Origin: Mojavia pulchra JT2-VF2
Lineage (GTDB): Bacteria > Cyanobacteriota > Cyanobacteriia > Cyanobacteriales > Nostocaceae
Assembly: GCA_019359325.1 (NCBI GenBank)
Contig: JAHHHN010000013.1
Span: forward strand, 62,001-126,000
Direction of reading: 5' to 3'
Length of the DNA stretch: 64,000 nucleotides
In this document: one piece after another, positions 36,743 to 45,927 of the stretch
How positions within the stretch are numbered: the first letter of the stretch is position 1
How the letters are laid out: each line of letters opens with the position of its first letter
Made by a program: the position numbers and the translations under genes
The notes under the pieces: model-generated
What the model saw: only the letters and a program-made list of their open reading frames with translations
The model's database searches: none
Told to the model about the DNA's origin: nothing

Positions 36743-39019
36743 ATGGCTAAGAATGTCATCATTATGATTGGCGATGGAATGGGATGGGAACCCGCCCGCG
36801 CTAGTGCGATCGCCAAGCAGATTCAGTCAGGAAACACTGGTAATCAACTCAGTGATTTTTATACTGAAGGTAAAGGACAAGGTTTGAACTTTCAAGGGCT
36901 GGAAAACTATGCCCTGTCAACAACTTATGGCACGACGATCGCCAATCAGCAAGGCACATTCAGTACAGGAAATTCTGCATTGCTCAATAGCGATGAGCTA
37001 GTCACAGGCCCTATCCCACAAACCCCAGCTGGCCCGCCAACTGGGGCTAATCCCATTCGTCCTGATTTTGAATTTAATCCAGCATTTAACCCAGGAACCA
37101 AAGCAAGTGGTGGTGCAACCATAGCGGAAGGGGCCCAAGGAAACTTAGTGGGCTACGACCCAGAGCGTGGTGGCCCTGTTCCTTGGATTGCTGGTAACGA
37201 CCCAGAATATATCAAGTACAGCTATCCTGATTCTGCAAACACTGCGACAACGCTGTATACCGGGGTTAAAAGCTACAATAATGCGGTTGCTGTAGATATA
37301 TTTGAACAGCCTCTAGAAACAATTCTTGCCACTGCCAATAAATTAGATAAATCGACGGGTCTTGTCTCATCTGTTCCAATCGATCATGCAACACCCGGCG
37401 CGGCTGCTGCTAACGTGAATCGTCGTGGCAAATATGATGAGGAATTTCCAGGGATAGATAACATCCTGCAACAAGAGCTTCGAGTTTATCAACCAACTGT
37501 TTTGTTAGGGGGTGGGCATCCGCTTTCCAGTGTGGATGAAGCTGCATTGCCAGAAGGAGTTGAGCCTGACTTTACCTACATCACGCCAGAAACCTATCAA
37601 GAACTGAGTAATAATCCCAACAGTAACATTTATGGTTACTCTTTCTTAGAGCGTGGGCCAAATGCAGCCGAAACCCTTTTGAATACAGCCAAACAAATCG
37701 ATCCGGAAGCAGGCGATCGCCTCCTCGGTTTGTATGGTGCGCGTGGACAAAATGGTAATTTGCCTGTACAAAGTGCTGACGGCGATTATGGGCTGACAGG
37801 CTTAGACCAATTTTCCCTCTTCACCACAACGTCTGGAGACGCAACAGATCAAATTCCCAATCCTGACACCGAGCGACCTCTAGCTCCTGGTGAAACGGAT
37901 GAACAATTTATTGCCACTGAGCGTAATGAGAACCCAACACTGACAGATCTCACCACAGCTGCTCTTGATGTTCTAGAAGAAGATCAAGACGGTTTCTGGT
38001 TGATGGTGGAAGGCGGTGATATTGATTGGAGTTTGCACGATGACAACCTCGACAATTTGGTTGGAACGACATTGGAGTTTGATCGTGCAGTTGGCAACGT
38101 GATTGATTGGATTGAGAACAATGGTGGATGGGAAGACAATCTTCTGATTGTCACTGCTGACCATGACCACTATTTGACACTCAATGAGAATTATCCAGAG
38201 TTGCTGCGGCAACAGGGCGCAGAAAGCTTAACCTATGAAGCGCATACCCCGTCTGACGCTGGGCATTACTTCGGCTCTGACCCAGATATTAAATACGGTT
38301 GGGGATCTCATACTAATCGCCCGGTTCCCGTTTATTACCAGGGGGAAGGGTCTGAAGTTCTAGATAGTTTGGTTGGGCAAGGCTATGAGGCATACGGAGA
38401 GAATATTCCTGGCATCGAAGGATTGGTAGATCAGGTTCACATTTACCAAACGATGTATTCTGCCATCACAGAAGGGGCAGCACCTGTTCCTCAGCCTCCT
38501 GTTCCTGAAGCACAACAAGAAACTGAAGAGCCTGCACTACCATTCGAGTTAGCGACGGTAGGTATTCCTACTCTAGTAGATGGCACAAATGGCATTATCT
38601 TTGGAACCAGTGAAAATGATGTGTTTGATGCCTCAGTTAGTGGTGGTAACAACCGTGTTTTTGGACGAGATGGTGATGATGTTTTAATTGGCGGTAGCAA
38701 CGATCGCCTTGCTGGAGACAAAGGTAATGATATTCTGTTTGCAGGTAATGGTGGCAATTTCCTGACTGGCGGCGAAGGTCGAGACCAGTTCTGGATTGCC
38801 TACGGAAGCGTTCCAAACAGCGGCAACTTGATCGCTGATTTTGTTGCAGGTACTGACGTGATTGGCATTGCAGGCTTGTCAGGAGTTAGCGAGTTTGAAG
38901 ATCTCAGCATCCTTCAAAGTGGTGCAGATACTCGCATTGTAGTGTCTAACCAGGCGATCGCAGTTCTCCAAGGAGTTCAAGCCAGCATTATCGACAGCAA
39001 CAGTTTTGTCTTTGCATAA
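36743..39019 (+). CDS. Alkaline phosphatase with C-terminal RTX calcium-binding repeats
   Basis: This 758-residue enzyme of the PhoA superfamily hydrolyses phosphomonoesters to release phosphate. The N-terminal MIGDGMG metal site is followed by the nucleophile motif PDSANTATT (Ser164), then DHATPGAAAA, MVEGGDIDWSLHDDN and TADHDHY metal ligands. After about residue 600 comes a Pro/Glu linker, then a C-terminal hemolysin-type region with GRDGDDVLIGGSNDRLAGDKGNDIL-like nonapeptides broken into shorter runs, plus a final LIADFVAGTDVIGIAGL module. The absence of an N-terminal signal peptide and the presence of RTX repeats point to type I secretion, as in other cyanobacterial phosphatases. AAAGGAG precedes the ATG at 36743. 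No T1SS genes are nearby. Confidence 0.9.
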   Translation: MAKNVIIMIGDGMGWEPARASAIAKQIQSGNTGNQLSDFYTEGKGQGLNFQGLENYALSTTYGTTIANQQGTFSTGNSALLNSDELVTGPIPQTPAGPPTGANPIRPDFEFNPAFNPGTKASGGATIAEGAQGNLVGYDPERGGPVPWIAGNDPEYIKYSYPDSANTATTLYTGVKSYNNAVAVDIFEQPLETILATANKLDKSTGLVSSVPIDHATPGAAAANVNRRGKYDEEFPGIDNILQQELRVYQPTVLLGGGHPLSSVDEAALPEGVEPDFTYITPETYQELSNNPNSNIYGYSFLERGPNAAETLLNTAKQIDPEAGDRLLGLYGARGQNGNLPVQSADGDYGLTGLDQFSLFTTTSGDATDQIPNPDTERPLAPGETDEQFIATERNENPTLTDLTTAALDVLEEDQDGFWLMVEGGDIDWSLHDDNLDNLVGTTLEFDRAVGNVIDWIENNGGWEDNLLIVTADHDHYLTLNENYPELLRQQGAESLTYEAHTPSDAGHYFGSDPDIKYGWGSHTNRPVPVYYQGEGSEVLDSLVGQGYEAYGENIPGIEGLVDQVHIYQTMYSAITEGAAPVPQPPVPEAQQETEEPALPFELATVGIPTLVDGTNGIIFGTSENDVFDASVSGGNNRVFGRDGDDVLIGGSNDRLAGDKGNDILFAGNGGNFLTGGEGRDQFWIAYGSVPNSGNLIADFVAGTDVIGIAGLSGVSEFEDLSILQSGADTRIVVSNQAIAVLQGVQASIIDSNSFVFA

Positions 39020-39115
39020 ACTGCCGTTCTTTTAAAAAGCTTGCTTTTCCTATTTCTCTGAAACAGAGAGCTAGGGGAGGACTTCAACTATTCTTCAAAC
39101 AGTGAGAATTACATC

Positions 39116-39149
39116 GCTCAGAACTAGCGAAGTTTTGCTAGTTCTGAGC
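39116..39149 (+). terminator. Hairpin/terminator after the alkaline phosphatase
   Basis: A perfect 13-base stem, GCTCAGAACTAGC (39116-39128) and GCTAGTTCTGAGC (39137-39149), is followed by a pyrimidine-rich tract (CTCTTCGACTTTTC). It lies 97 bases after the stop, between convergent genes. Confidence 0.75.
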
Positions 39150-39208
39150 CTCTTCGACTTTTCAATTTGTATATACCGTTGTGAAGGTTGGCAGCTTGCT
39201 AGAGAAAC

Positions 39209-40018
39209 TTAACGGGAAAATTCAGGTTTTTCTTCCGGTAGTAAAGTAGTTTCATCACCAACTTCATCAGCATTTATGGGGTTGGCTAGATTCAAATGGG
39301 GTTTGATAATTAGACTTACTCCAATTGCCCAGGCTATTGCAACCATCCAGCCTGCAAGAATATCACTGGGGAAGTGAACTCCTAAGTAAAGCCGTGTCCA
39401 AGCAATAGCCAAGACATAAAAACTACCGAAAAGAAGAATCAACCAGCGCCTGGGGTAACCTCTGCTCAAAATTAGTAAAACTATTACCAGCGTCATACTC
39501 GTCATTGCATGACCACTGGGAAAGGCATAATCAAACTCAGGCGCACCCGATACCCACAGTTGCGGACGCACTCGATGCATTAATTCCTTAGCGGTGCGGT
39601 TGATAATCACACTCCCCAATGTAGTGGTGAGCAAATAAGCTAGCGATCGCCACCATCGCCTTTGCCATAATATGATGGCGATCGCACCAAAAATAGGCAA
39701 AGCAGTCCAAAACGAACCCAACTTCGTCAGTATCACCGCCACTACATCCAATTGTGGTAGTGCTTGAGAATGAATTGCTAGTAGTATGGGCACATCCCAA
39801 GGAAACCCAACTGCATTTTGCCATACCTTCACTGCCAAAATTTCAAAGAATTGAAAAGGTAAATAAACTCCGATTAATAGGAGCAATAAAGAACGCCAAT
39901 GGGCAATAAGTACGTTTTTGAGAAAACTCAGCAGCGAACGGCGCTCTTTAGTCGTTTGTTTCACAGTTCTATGATTTTTTATTGGTTCAATTCCACAATA
40001 AATATTAATTTCAGGCAA
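39209..40018 (-). CDS. PAP2 superfamily phosphatase (membrane)
   Basis: This integral membrane protein of up to 269 residues has about six hydrophobic helices. The PAP2 active-site motifs are all present on the extracytoplasmic loops: KELMHRVRP (Lys-x6-Arg-Pro, about 144-152), PSGH (about 166-169) and TRLYLGVHFPSD (Arg-x5-His-x3-Asp, about 207-218). Such enzymes dephosphorylate phosphatidic acid, undecaprenyl pyrophosphate or similar lipids. The N-terminal 25 residues are polar and a later start is possible. It is convergent with the alkaline phosphatase gene. Confidence 0.88.
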   Translation of the reverse strand: MPEINIYCGIEPIKNHRTVKQTTKERRSLLSFLKNVLIAHWRSLLLLLIGVYLPFQFFEILAVKVWQNAVGFPWDVPILLAIHSQALPQLDVVAVILTKLGSFWTALPIFGAIAIILWQRRWWRSLAYLLTTTLGSVIINRTAKELMHRVRPQLWVSGAPEFDYAFPSGHAMTSMTLVIVLLILSRGYPRRWLILLFGSFYVLAIAWTRLYLGVHFPSDILAGWMVAIAWAIGVSLIIKPHLNLANPINADEVGDETTLLPEEKPEFSR

Positions 40019-40116
40019 ACCCTCTAATTAAAGACTGACTTTTATAGATATAACTTGCGATCAGTAGCTTAGTCTACCACTGAGCTAGAGTTTGCCTGTA
40101 TTGCTGTACTCTTGAA

Positions 40117-40767
40117 TTAGGTAAATAAACTGAATGTACCTCTTTCATAGATAATGAACAAACCTAAGCCAATCAATACAAAAGGAACAAAATGTTTACT
40201 ATAGCGATTTAAAACATAAACAATGGTAGCGTGACGGCTTAAAAAGTAAGCGAGCGCACACCAAACTCCTACCATGAGTAAAAATACAATTATAATCACC
40301 CCCAAGCTGACAAGGTTCTGACCAGCAAACAAGGGTATATATATACTAATATTGTCACCACCATTGGCAATTGTTACTGCTGCTACTTTATAGGTTTGAG
40401 GATGCAGAATACTCAAAATAAAAGACAGTATAGAGTTACTAGGTGAGGGCTGTTTAAAATTAGGAGTTACTGTTTGTACTTCTGTAGTTTCTGTTTTCCG
40501 ATCTAGTAATTGTTTAAGACCAATTGCTATGGGTAGTATTCCTAGTAATCCAATCCATTCTCGCTGGACTACTAAGCCACCAAAGAATCCAGGTAAGCTA
40601 GCAATAATAATTGCTGCGAAACCAAGGTACTGGCCAATTAAGATATGCCGCCGCCGGAAGTTACTATCTACTTGTGAAAAAAATAGCAGTAAGATAAATA
40701 TGTCATCAATATTTGTACCGATAAAGGCAATTATCCCTTCAATAAAAGTTGTCCCAAGCTGACTCAT
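40117..40767 (-). CDS. CadD-type cadmium resistance / cation transporter family protein
   Basis: This 216-residue membrane protein has five to six helices. The start IEGIIAFIGTNIDDIFILLLFF with NIDD is the signature of the CadD family (cadmium resistance transporter, LysE-like fold). Blocks GQYLGFAAII, LGILPIAIGLKQLL and VAAVTIANGGDNISIYIPLFA (the second conserved Asn-Gly-Gly-Asp-Asn) are also typical. The central loop (about 95-115) is polar. The actual substrate in cyanobacteria is unknown. It may be a general divalent-cation or small-molecule exporter. No metal regulator gene is adjacent. Confidence 0.87.
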   Translation of the reverse strand: MSQLGTTFIEGIIAFIGTNIDDIFILLLFFSQVDSNFRRRHILIGQYLGFAAIIIASLPGFFGGLVVQREWIGLLGILPIAIGLKQLLDRKTETTEVQTVTPNFKQPSPSNSILSFILSILHPQTYKVAAVTIANGGDNISIYIPLFAGQNLVSLGVIIIVFLLMVGVWCALAYFLSRHATIVYVLNRYSKHFVPFVLIGLGLFIIYERGTFSLFT

Positions 40768-41198
40768 GGTGTATGGTTAAAATATACAATTTACACCATA
40801 CCAAATTAATCTCCAAAAACTTCCGTAATGAAGACTTTATACTAATTTTCTAAAATAATGCCAGAACTTACGCACTCAGATCCCCCAACCCCCTTAAAAA
40901 GCGGGCTTTAGACGTTCCCCCCTTTTTAAGGGGGGCTAGGGGGGATCGGGGTTTCAGGCTTGGGTGCGTAAGTCCTAAATGCTATAAATACAAACTTGAA
41001 AAGCCAGATTAAATCTGACTTTTTTAACTACTAATTACGTATTGTTATTAGTCCTCAAGTTAGGGGCTAAAGACGCATTGACCTTTCTTTTAAAAAGTAA
41101 AGCCTTAAGCTTAGTAAAGCTAACTGCTAGTTGTTTTTGCTTGACAATTCTGTTAAAAAACGATTGCAATGCCAATGAGATTAGTAAACATTAGAGAA
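40768..41198. other. Intergenic region with a large dispersed hairpin repeat
   Basis: About 430 bases between two minus-strand genes, containing the inverted repeat at 40866-40973. The remainder is AT-rich and should include the transcript end of cysK and the promoter of the CadD-type gene. Confidence 0.45.
40866..40973. repeat. Dispersed long hairpin repeat ('acttacgcac' family)
   Basis: ACTTACGCAC (40866-40875) pairs with GTGCGTAAGT (40964-40973). Inside, C-rich and G-rich tracts (gatcccccaacccccttaaaaag and its near complement) extend the pairing, so the element folds into a hairpin of about 108 bases. A related C/G-rich fragment is at 47258-47334. Such elements are scattered in Nostoc-type genomes and may be miniature mobile elements. 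Confidence 0.75.
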
Positions 41199-42161
41199 TC
41201 AAACCTTGCTCAACCATTCACTTTCTTGTGGATCTCTAAATAGTGAGGTACTAAGGTAGCGTTCTCCGAAGCTAGGCTGCACCATAACGATGAGACGACC
41301 CGCATTTTCTGGTCGCTTTGCCACTTGGATTGCAGCATATAAAGCAGCACCAGTAGAAATGCCTGAAAGCAATCCCTCCTCTTTTGCTAGGCGGCGGCTA
41401 TAGACCATCGCCTGCTCATCTGTAACCTCAATTACCTCATCGACCAACTCCGAACGGTAAATTGCTGGCACAAATCCGGGGCCGATTCCTTGAATTTTGT
41501 GTGGCCCTGGTTGACCGCCTACTAACACCGGACTGTTGCGTGGTTCAACTGCGATCGCTTGGAAAGTCGGCTTGCGTTGTTTAATAACTTCTGATACTCC
41601 TGTAATCGTCCCGCCAGTACCTACTCCTGCCACAAGAATATCCACCTGTCCATCTGTATCATCCCAAATTTCTTCTGCTGTAGTTTGGGCGTGAACTTTG
41701 GGATTGGCAGGGTTGCGGAATTGCTGCAACATATAGGCATTAGGCGTTTTAGCGACAATTTGCTCGGCACGAGTAATTGCCCCTCGCATCCCTTCTACTC
41801 CTGGTGTTAACTCTAATTGAGCGCCATAGGCTTTTAGCATTGCCCGTCGTTCTTGGCTCATCGTATCAGGCATCGCTAGAATGAGATGGTAGCCTTTAGC
41901 TGCTGCGACCATTGCTAAAGCAATGCCTGTATTACCGGAGGTCGGCTCCACTAAAATGGTTTTTCCCGGCTGAATCCAACCCGCTTCTTCTGCGGCTGAC
42001 ACCATGCTGACACCAATTCTGTCTTTTACAGAAGAGGCCGGGTTCATGCTTTCTAGCTTCACGACAATTTGAGCAACTGCGCCTAAGGCTTGGGGAATCT
42101 TATTTAATTGAACTAAAGGAGTTCGTCCGACTAACTCTGTGATATCTTTCGCTATACGCAT
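41199..42161 (-). CDS. cysK: Cysteine synthase A (O-acetylserine sulfhydrylase)
   Basis: This PLP enzyme makes cysteine from O-acetylserine and sulfide. At 320 residues it has the normal length. The Schiff-base Lys is in [11 protein letters not shown] (about residue 46), the asparagine/substrate loop in [10 protein letters not shown] (about 73), and the phosphate-binding [10 protein letters not shown] (about 178-187). The C-terminal [12 protein letters not shown] block (about 267) is also present. It follows the Rrf2-type regulator after 18 bases on the same strand, so they form an operon, facing divergent cysE. This fits the CymR-CysK pairing known from Firmicutes; the link in this organism is inference. 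Confidence 0.95.
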   Translation of the reverse strand: MRIAKDITELVGRTPLVQLNKIPQALGAVAQIVVKLESMNPASSVKDRIGVSMVSAAEEAGWIQPGKTILVEPTSGNTGIALAMVAAAKGYHLILAMPDTMSQERRAMLKAYGAQLELTPGVEGMRGAITRAEQIVAKTPNAYMLQQFRNPANPKVHAQTTAEEIWDDTDGQVDILVAGVGTGGTITGVSEVIKQRKPTFQAIAVEPRNSPVLVGGQPGPHKIQGIGPGFVPAIYRSELVDEVIEVTDEQAMVYSRRLAKEEGLLSGISTGAALYAAIQVAKRPENAGRLIVMVQPSFGERYLSTSLFRDPQESEWLSKV

Positions 42162-42179
42162 AAGGAATGTTTTGTGTGG

Positions 42180-42662
42180 CTATATGTAATACATCGGACT
42201 CTGCTGTGCGCGAGCCTCTCTTTGCTGGCATAAGTCTTGGAGCGTATAGCTTCTTAAAAGCTCTATACAAGCAGTATTAGCTTGCTCCCAGATTTCATGA
42301 ACCAGCCTTCTTTCTAAAGTGGAAACCTCAGAACTATCTTTCTCTTTGCGCTCACCTTCCACCACAGTGACAATCTCCAGTAAGGTAATCTGCCAAGGCT
42401 CCCGAATTAACACAAAACCTCCTTTAGAGCCGCGTTGACTCTGCACTACACCAGCACGCCGTAGGTTGGTCAAAATTTGTTCTAGATAGCGTTCCGGTAT
42501 GGGTTGCTTGGCAGTGATCTCACTCATAGTTAGAGGAACTTTTTTTCCGTGGTGGCTTGCTAGCTCTAAAAGTGCCAGCAGTGCGTATTCAACTTTGGAA
42601 GATAGATCCAAAAGAGCGTAGTTTTGGCTATTCAAGTCTCTAATCAATATACTACGGTGCAT
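42180..42662 (-). CDS. Rrf2 family transcriptional regulator, CymR-like
   Basis: This 160-residue Rrf2-type winged-helix repressor has SSKVEYALLALLELASHHGKK (about 21-41), then the recognition helix IPERYLEQILTNLRRAGVVQSQRGSKGGF, both typical. The IscR/NsrR cluster cysteines in the middle are absent; the only cysteines are in ACIELL and LCQQ, so iron-sulfur sensing of the IscR kind is unlikely. In Bacillus, CymR binds CysK and represses cysteine synthesis genes; the gene order here (regulator-cysK, divergent cysE) suggests the same logic. Start ATG 42662 lacks a strong ribosome-binding site; a start near TTG 42611 (LDLSSKVEY) is possible. Confidence 0.88.
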   Translation of the reverse strand: MHRSILIRDLNSQNYALLDLSSKVEYALLALLELASHHGKKVPLTMSEITAKQPIPERYLEQILTNLRRAGVVQSQRGSKGGFVLIREPWQITLLEIVTVVEGERKEKDSSEVSTLERRLVHEIWEQANTACIELLRSYTLQDLCQQREARAQQSPMYYI

Positions 42663-42714
42663 CGGGGGATTTATCGTATTTTAGGAGAAGTTTACTTTTT
42701 TTCCAAATATTCGG

Positions 42715-42726
42715 ATGCGATCGCAT
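42715..42726. other. HIP1-type palindrome in the cysE/cysK-regulator promoter gap
   Basis: ATGCGATCGCAT is a perfect 12-base palindrome around the octamer GCGATCGC, extended with mismatches to 'tcggatgcgatcgcattcga'. It lies between the divergent Rrf2 and cysE genes (222-base gap). HIP1 is a genome-wide word in cyanobacteria, so a regulatory role cannot be assumed. Confidence 0.6.
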
Positions 42727-42884
42727 TCGATTACCCATAAAATGGACATAAATTTATCGATTTACCGTAGATTATCTGATAAATTTTCACAAATAGTTTC
42801 ATCTTTTGGAGAAATTGATTGGAGAGTGCTGATAGTGAGTGCTAGTGCCCAATGCCCATCAACGAAGACTAACTAAATTGATGT

Positions 42885-43610
42885 ATGTTACTAACTGATT
42901 TGCGAACAATTTCCGAGCGCGATCCAGCAGCTCGTAACTGGTTAGAAGTATTGTTCTGTTATCCTGGCCTGCAAGCCCTACTATTTCATCGATTAGCACA
43001 CAGGCTGCATAAAATGGGAATGCCTTTTATACCGAGGTTGATTTCCCATCTCAGCCGGTTTTTTACTGGGATTGAAATTCACCCAGGAGCAGTGATTGGC
43101 AAAAGCGTGTTTATTGACCACGGTATGGGAGTCGTGATTGGAGAAACGGCGATCGTGGGCGACCATGCTTTGATTTATCAAGGTGTTACCCTTGGTGGTA
43201 CTGGTAAAGAAAGCGGTAAGCGCCATCCTACTTTAGGTAGCCATGTAGTTGTAGGAGCAGGCGCAAAAGTATTGGGAAATATTCAAATTGGCGATCGCGT
43301 CCGCATCGGAGCCGGCTCGGTAGTACTGCGAGATGTACCCAGTAATTGTACTGTCGTTGGTATTCCCGGACGTGTAACTCGTCAGAACAACTCAAATGGT
43401 GATGTTTTAGCTCACGGTAAATTGCGAGATGTGGAAGCTGAGGTCATCCGCGCTCTATTTGAACGAGTTAAAAATCTAGAAAAACAGCTTGAGCAGTTGC
43501 ACACCGAGTCAAATTTTTCTTTAACCCAAGTAGACACTGAAGAACTTGACAGCATTAATGGCAATAGCGATCGCGTCATCGAAGAGTTTCTTGATGGTGC
43601 TGGAATCTAA
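42885..43610 (+). CDS. cysE: Serine O-acetyltransferase
   Basis: This enzyme acetylates serine with acetyl-CoA, giving the CysK substrate O-acetylserine, the committing step of cysteine synthesis. The 241-residue protein has an N-terminal helical part (about 1-60; [30 protein letters not shown]) and the left-handed beta helix with hexapeptide repeats (about 65-165; [23 protein letters not shown], and [20 protein letters not shown] with the catalytic loop). The C-terminal 60 residues are acidic and variable; the CysK-binding Ile ending of enterobacterial CysE is GAGI here, which could still insert into CysK. It is divergent from the cysK operon. Confidence 0.94.
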   Translation: MLLTDLRTISERDPAARNWLEVLFCYPGLQALLFHRLAHRLHKMGMPFIPRLISHLSRFFTGIEIHPGAVIGKSVFIDHGMGVVIGETAIVGDHALIYQGVTLGGTGKESGKRHPTLGSHVVVGAGAKVLGNIQIGDRVRIGAGSVVLRDVPSNCTVVGIPGRVTRQNNSNGDVLAHGKLRDVEAEVIRALFERVKNLEKQLEQLHTESNFSLTQVDTEELDSINGNSDRVIEEFLDGAGI

Positions 43611-43659
43611 CTATCGTAAATAAAGGTAGATGGGTTAATGTACCATCGCAACCCTGTAC

Positions 43660-43679
43660 AGACGTTACATACAACGTCT
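43660..43679. repeat. Short dispersed hairpin between convergent cysE and cysA
   Basis: AGACGTT (43660-43666) pairs with AACGTCT (43673-43679). The surrounding 'gtacagacgtt...aacgtctctac' is a known type of cyanobacterial intergenic repeat, and a related palindrome is at 61337-61360. It may also serve as a weak transcript end. Confidence 0.55.
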
Positions 43680-43703
43680 CTACAACTTCTACCCTCTGCC
43701 TTA

Positions 43704-44714
43704 TCAAGCATAGGCAGGAAAAATTTTAGTATTCTTAGGTTTCACATAGACGCGCTGATTTTGTTTTAGCTGGAGTTTCTGAAACTGCTCCCGGCTGAGT
43801 TGTGCATACACTCGCTGTCCCAATTCCAAAAGCAATTCCACTCGAATTTCCCAACCTAGATGAGTAATCTGATCAACTTTAGCAGGTGCAGCATTTTCAA
43901 CTACTTGGGTTTGAATGAGAATGTCGTGGGGACGTAAAAATACCTGATCCGTTGGAGAGATGGAAATATTGTCTGGTTTGATGCCAGAGTTCCCAGGTAG
44001 AACATTGACCGGGCCAATAAAGCTCATCACAAAAGGTGAGGCTGGGTAATCATAAATCTCAGCTGGAGTGCCAACTTGTTCTACTCGGCCTTGATTCATC
44101 ACTACAATCTCATCAGCAACTTCCATTGCTTCTTCTTGGTCATGAGTAACAAATACGGTCGTCACATTGACATCCTCATGCAGATGTCGCAACCAACTCC
44201 TCAATTCCTTGCGGACTTTAGCATCCAATGCCCCAAAGGGTTCATCTAAAAGCAAAATTTGTGGCTGAACTGCTAGGGCGCGCGCTAATGCTACCCGTTG
44301 TCGTTGACCTCCAGAAAGTTGGGAAGGATAGCGATCGCCTAAGCTGCTTAATTGTACCAACTCCAAAAGTTCTGTTACTCGCTGCTTAATTCTGTTTTTG
44401 GGGGCTTTGCGGAGTTCCAGCGCAAAAGCAATATTTTCTCGTACTGTTAAGTGCCTAAACAAAGCGTAATGCTGAAATACAAACCCTATATGGCGTTCCT
44501 GCACGCGCTTGTGAGTAGAATTTTCCCCAGTTAACCAGATTTCACCAGAGTCAGGTTTTTCTAATCCCGCAATTATCCTTAATAATGTTGATTTTCCTGA
44601 GCCAGAGGGGCCTAATAACGCTATCAATGAGCCAGTTTTAAACTCTAAACTCACTCGCTCAACAGCACGGAAAGAGCCAAATTGCTTGGAAATATTCTCT
44701 ACTGCAATACCCAT
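43704..44714 (-). CDS. cysA: Sulfate/thiosulfate ABC transporter ATP-binding protein
   Basis: This cytoplasmic ATPase drives sulfate uptake. At 336 residues it has an ATPase domain (Walker [10 protein letters not shown] at about 35-43, Q-loop FVFQHYALF, signature LSGGQRQR, Walker [12 protein letters not shown], switch THDQEEAM), and a C-terminal TOBE-type domain (about 250-336) that includes VFLRPHDI and [17 protein letters not shown]. The Phe-Arg-His after Ala-Leu (YALFRHLTV) is typical of CysA. The permease genes cysT and cysW and the binding protein are not in this window, so cysA is detached from its usual operon. It is divergent from a Crp/Fnr regulator and sits between cysE and the NIL genes. 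Confidence 0.9.
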   Translation of the reverse strand: MGIAVENISKQFGSFRAVERVSLEFKTGSLIALLGPSGSGKSTLLRIIAGLEKPDSGEIWLTGENSTHKRVQERHIGFVFQHYALFRHLTVRENIAFALELRKAPKNRIKQRVTELLELVQLSSLGDRYPSQLSGGQRQRVALARALAVQPQILLLDEPFGALDAKVRKELRSWLRHLHEDVNVTTVFVTHDQEEAMEVADEIVVMNQGRVEQVGTPAEIYDYPASPFVMSFIGPVNVLPGNSGIKPDNISISPTDQVFLRPHDILIQTQVVENAAPAKVDQITHLGWEIRVELLLELGQRVYAQLSREQFQKLQLKQNQRVYVKPKNTKIFPAYA

Positions 44715-44789
44715 AGACTCTTGAAAGCTAATATATGTATACTACGATTAGCTTATCGGAAAATAGTACAATATACAATCAATACAATA

Positions 44790-45377
44790 ATGAACTTTTA
44801 CGGATCTACTACCAGTCAAGTAAATAAATATACTAAGCAAATTTTGACTCGCAGGTCGTTCTTATCAGATCACAAAACTATCCTCTGGAAGATTGAAACA
44901 GGGTTTGTTCGCACTTTTACCTATTTAGAAGATGGCACTACTGTAGCTCTAGGATTATGGGGGCCAGGAGATATCGTTGGTAAAGCTTTATCAAGCTTAG
45001 AACCTTATCAGATAGAATGCTTAACTAGAGTAGAGGCGACAATTTTACCTCTAGATGAATGGCATCAATCTACAGAAACTTTGCTAGCACACATTAAACA
45101 AGCTGAAGAATTAATGGTTATTCGTAGCCATAAAAAGGTAGAAACCATGCTGATTAAATTATTAGCATGGTTATCTAAAAAGTTTGGTTCAGAAGTTGAA
45201 AAGGGACGTTTAATCGATATGCGTCTGACTCATGAAGACCTTGCTGAAATGCTAGGTTCAACTCGCGTGACAATCACTCGTATTTTAGGACAGTTTGAGC
45301 AAGAAGGCTTAATTGACCGTCTTACTCTACATCGAATTGTGCTACGAGAAGAAGACATTTGGTATTATGAAATTTAA
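44790..45377 (+). CDS. Crp/Fnr family regulator, CysR-like
   Basis: This 195-residue regulator from ATG 44790 has a cyclic-nucleotide-binding-like barrel (about 20-105; ETGFVRTFTYLEDGTTVALGLWGPGDIVGKA) and a C-terminal helix-turn-helix (about 145-180; LTHEDLAEMLGSTRVTITRILGQFEQEGLI), the recognition helix being clear. The position next to divergent cysA matches CysR of Synechococcus, which activates sulfur-uptake genes under sulfur limitation. The effector residues of Crp (cAMP) are not visible. The call is supported by domain and context, not by a direct match. An upstream in-frame start at 44682 would run through cysA and is unlikely. Confidence 0.82.
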   Translation: MNFYGSTTSQVNKYTKQILTRRSFLSDHKTILWKIETGFVRTFTYLEDGTTVALGLWGPGDIVGKALSSLEPYQIECLTRVEATILPLDEWHQSTETLLAHIKQAEELMVIRSHKKVETMLIKLLAWLSKKFGSEVEKGRLIDMRLTHEDLAEMLGSTRVTITRILGQFEQEGLIDRLTLHRIVLREEDIWYYEI

Positions 45378-45538
45378 TCGAATCAAACTTAAACAATCTT
45401 TCAATTTGCATTGTTAATAAATAAATAGGCTTAATCTTGCCTTCTGCCCCCTGCCCTCTGCCTAAAAATGAAACATATTAACTTTTTTCGAGTCAACCCA
45501 CTTAAATAAGGCATCTAGATAATTTTTTGTATCTAAAT

Positions 45539-45907
45539 CTAACAATGCCAGCCATCGCCATCTACATTTGGCTTACCTATGATTGTGAGATTGAGATGTT
45601 CAAGATAAACCAGACCACTACAGATTTGCGGCACAGTTCCTCTCAGTTGCAGGTCAAAATATCCCTCTCGATCTGTGTTTGCTTGTAGCATTGCTCGAAT
45701 AATGTTAACAACCAAGCCATGATTAGAAGTTAGCCGAGAAATAATTGGCTCCTTTAAATAACAATTAGAAATATATACTCGTAGACGAATTTGAGTAATA
45801 TTGCTTTTTTCATGAACTGATGGAACCAGAGAAAGTCTGGTTGTGGCTTGAAGTTGAAAGTTATTAAATGCTGTCATTGGATAATCAGTTAATCTTTGAA
45901 AGAACAT
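45539..45907 (-). CDS. NIL-domain protein (single domain)
   Basis: This protein of up to 122 residues holds one NIL domain (about 42-118), with RVYISNCYLKEPIISRLTSNHGL and FDLQLRGTVPQICSGLVYLEHLNLTI matching the ferredoxin-like fold used as a small-molecule sensor at the end of methionine ABC ATPases. In cyanobacteria, free NIL proteins are linked to sulfur metabolism. The reading frame could begin at ATG 45877 (MTAFNNFQ) instead of 45907. It follows the larger NIL gene after 20 bases on the same strand, so the two form an operon. Confidence 0.82.
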   Translation of the reverse strand: MFFQRLTDYPMTAFNNFQLQATTRLSLVPSVHEKSNITQIRLRVYISNCYLKEPIISRLTSNHGLVVNIIRAMLQANTDREGYFDLQLRGTVPQICSGLVYLEHLNLTIIGKPNVDGDGWHC

Positions 45908-45927
45908 TTCACAGTAAGCATTCTGTT

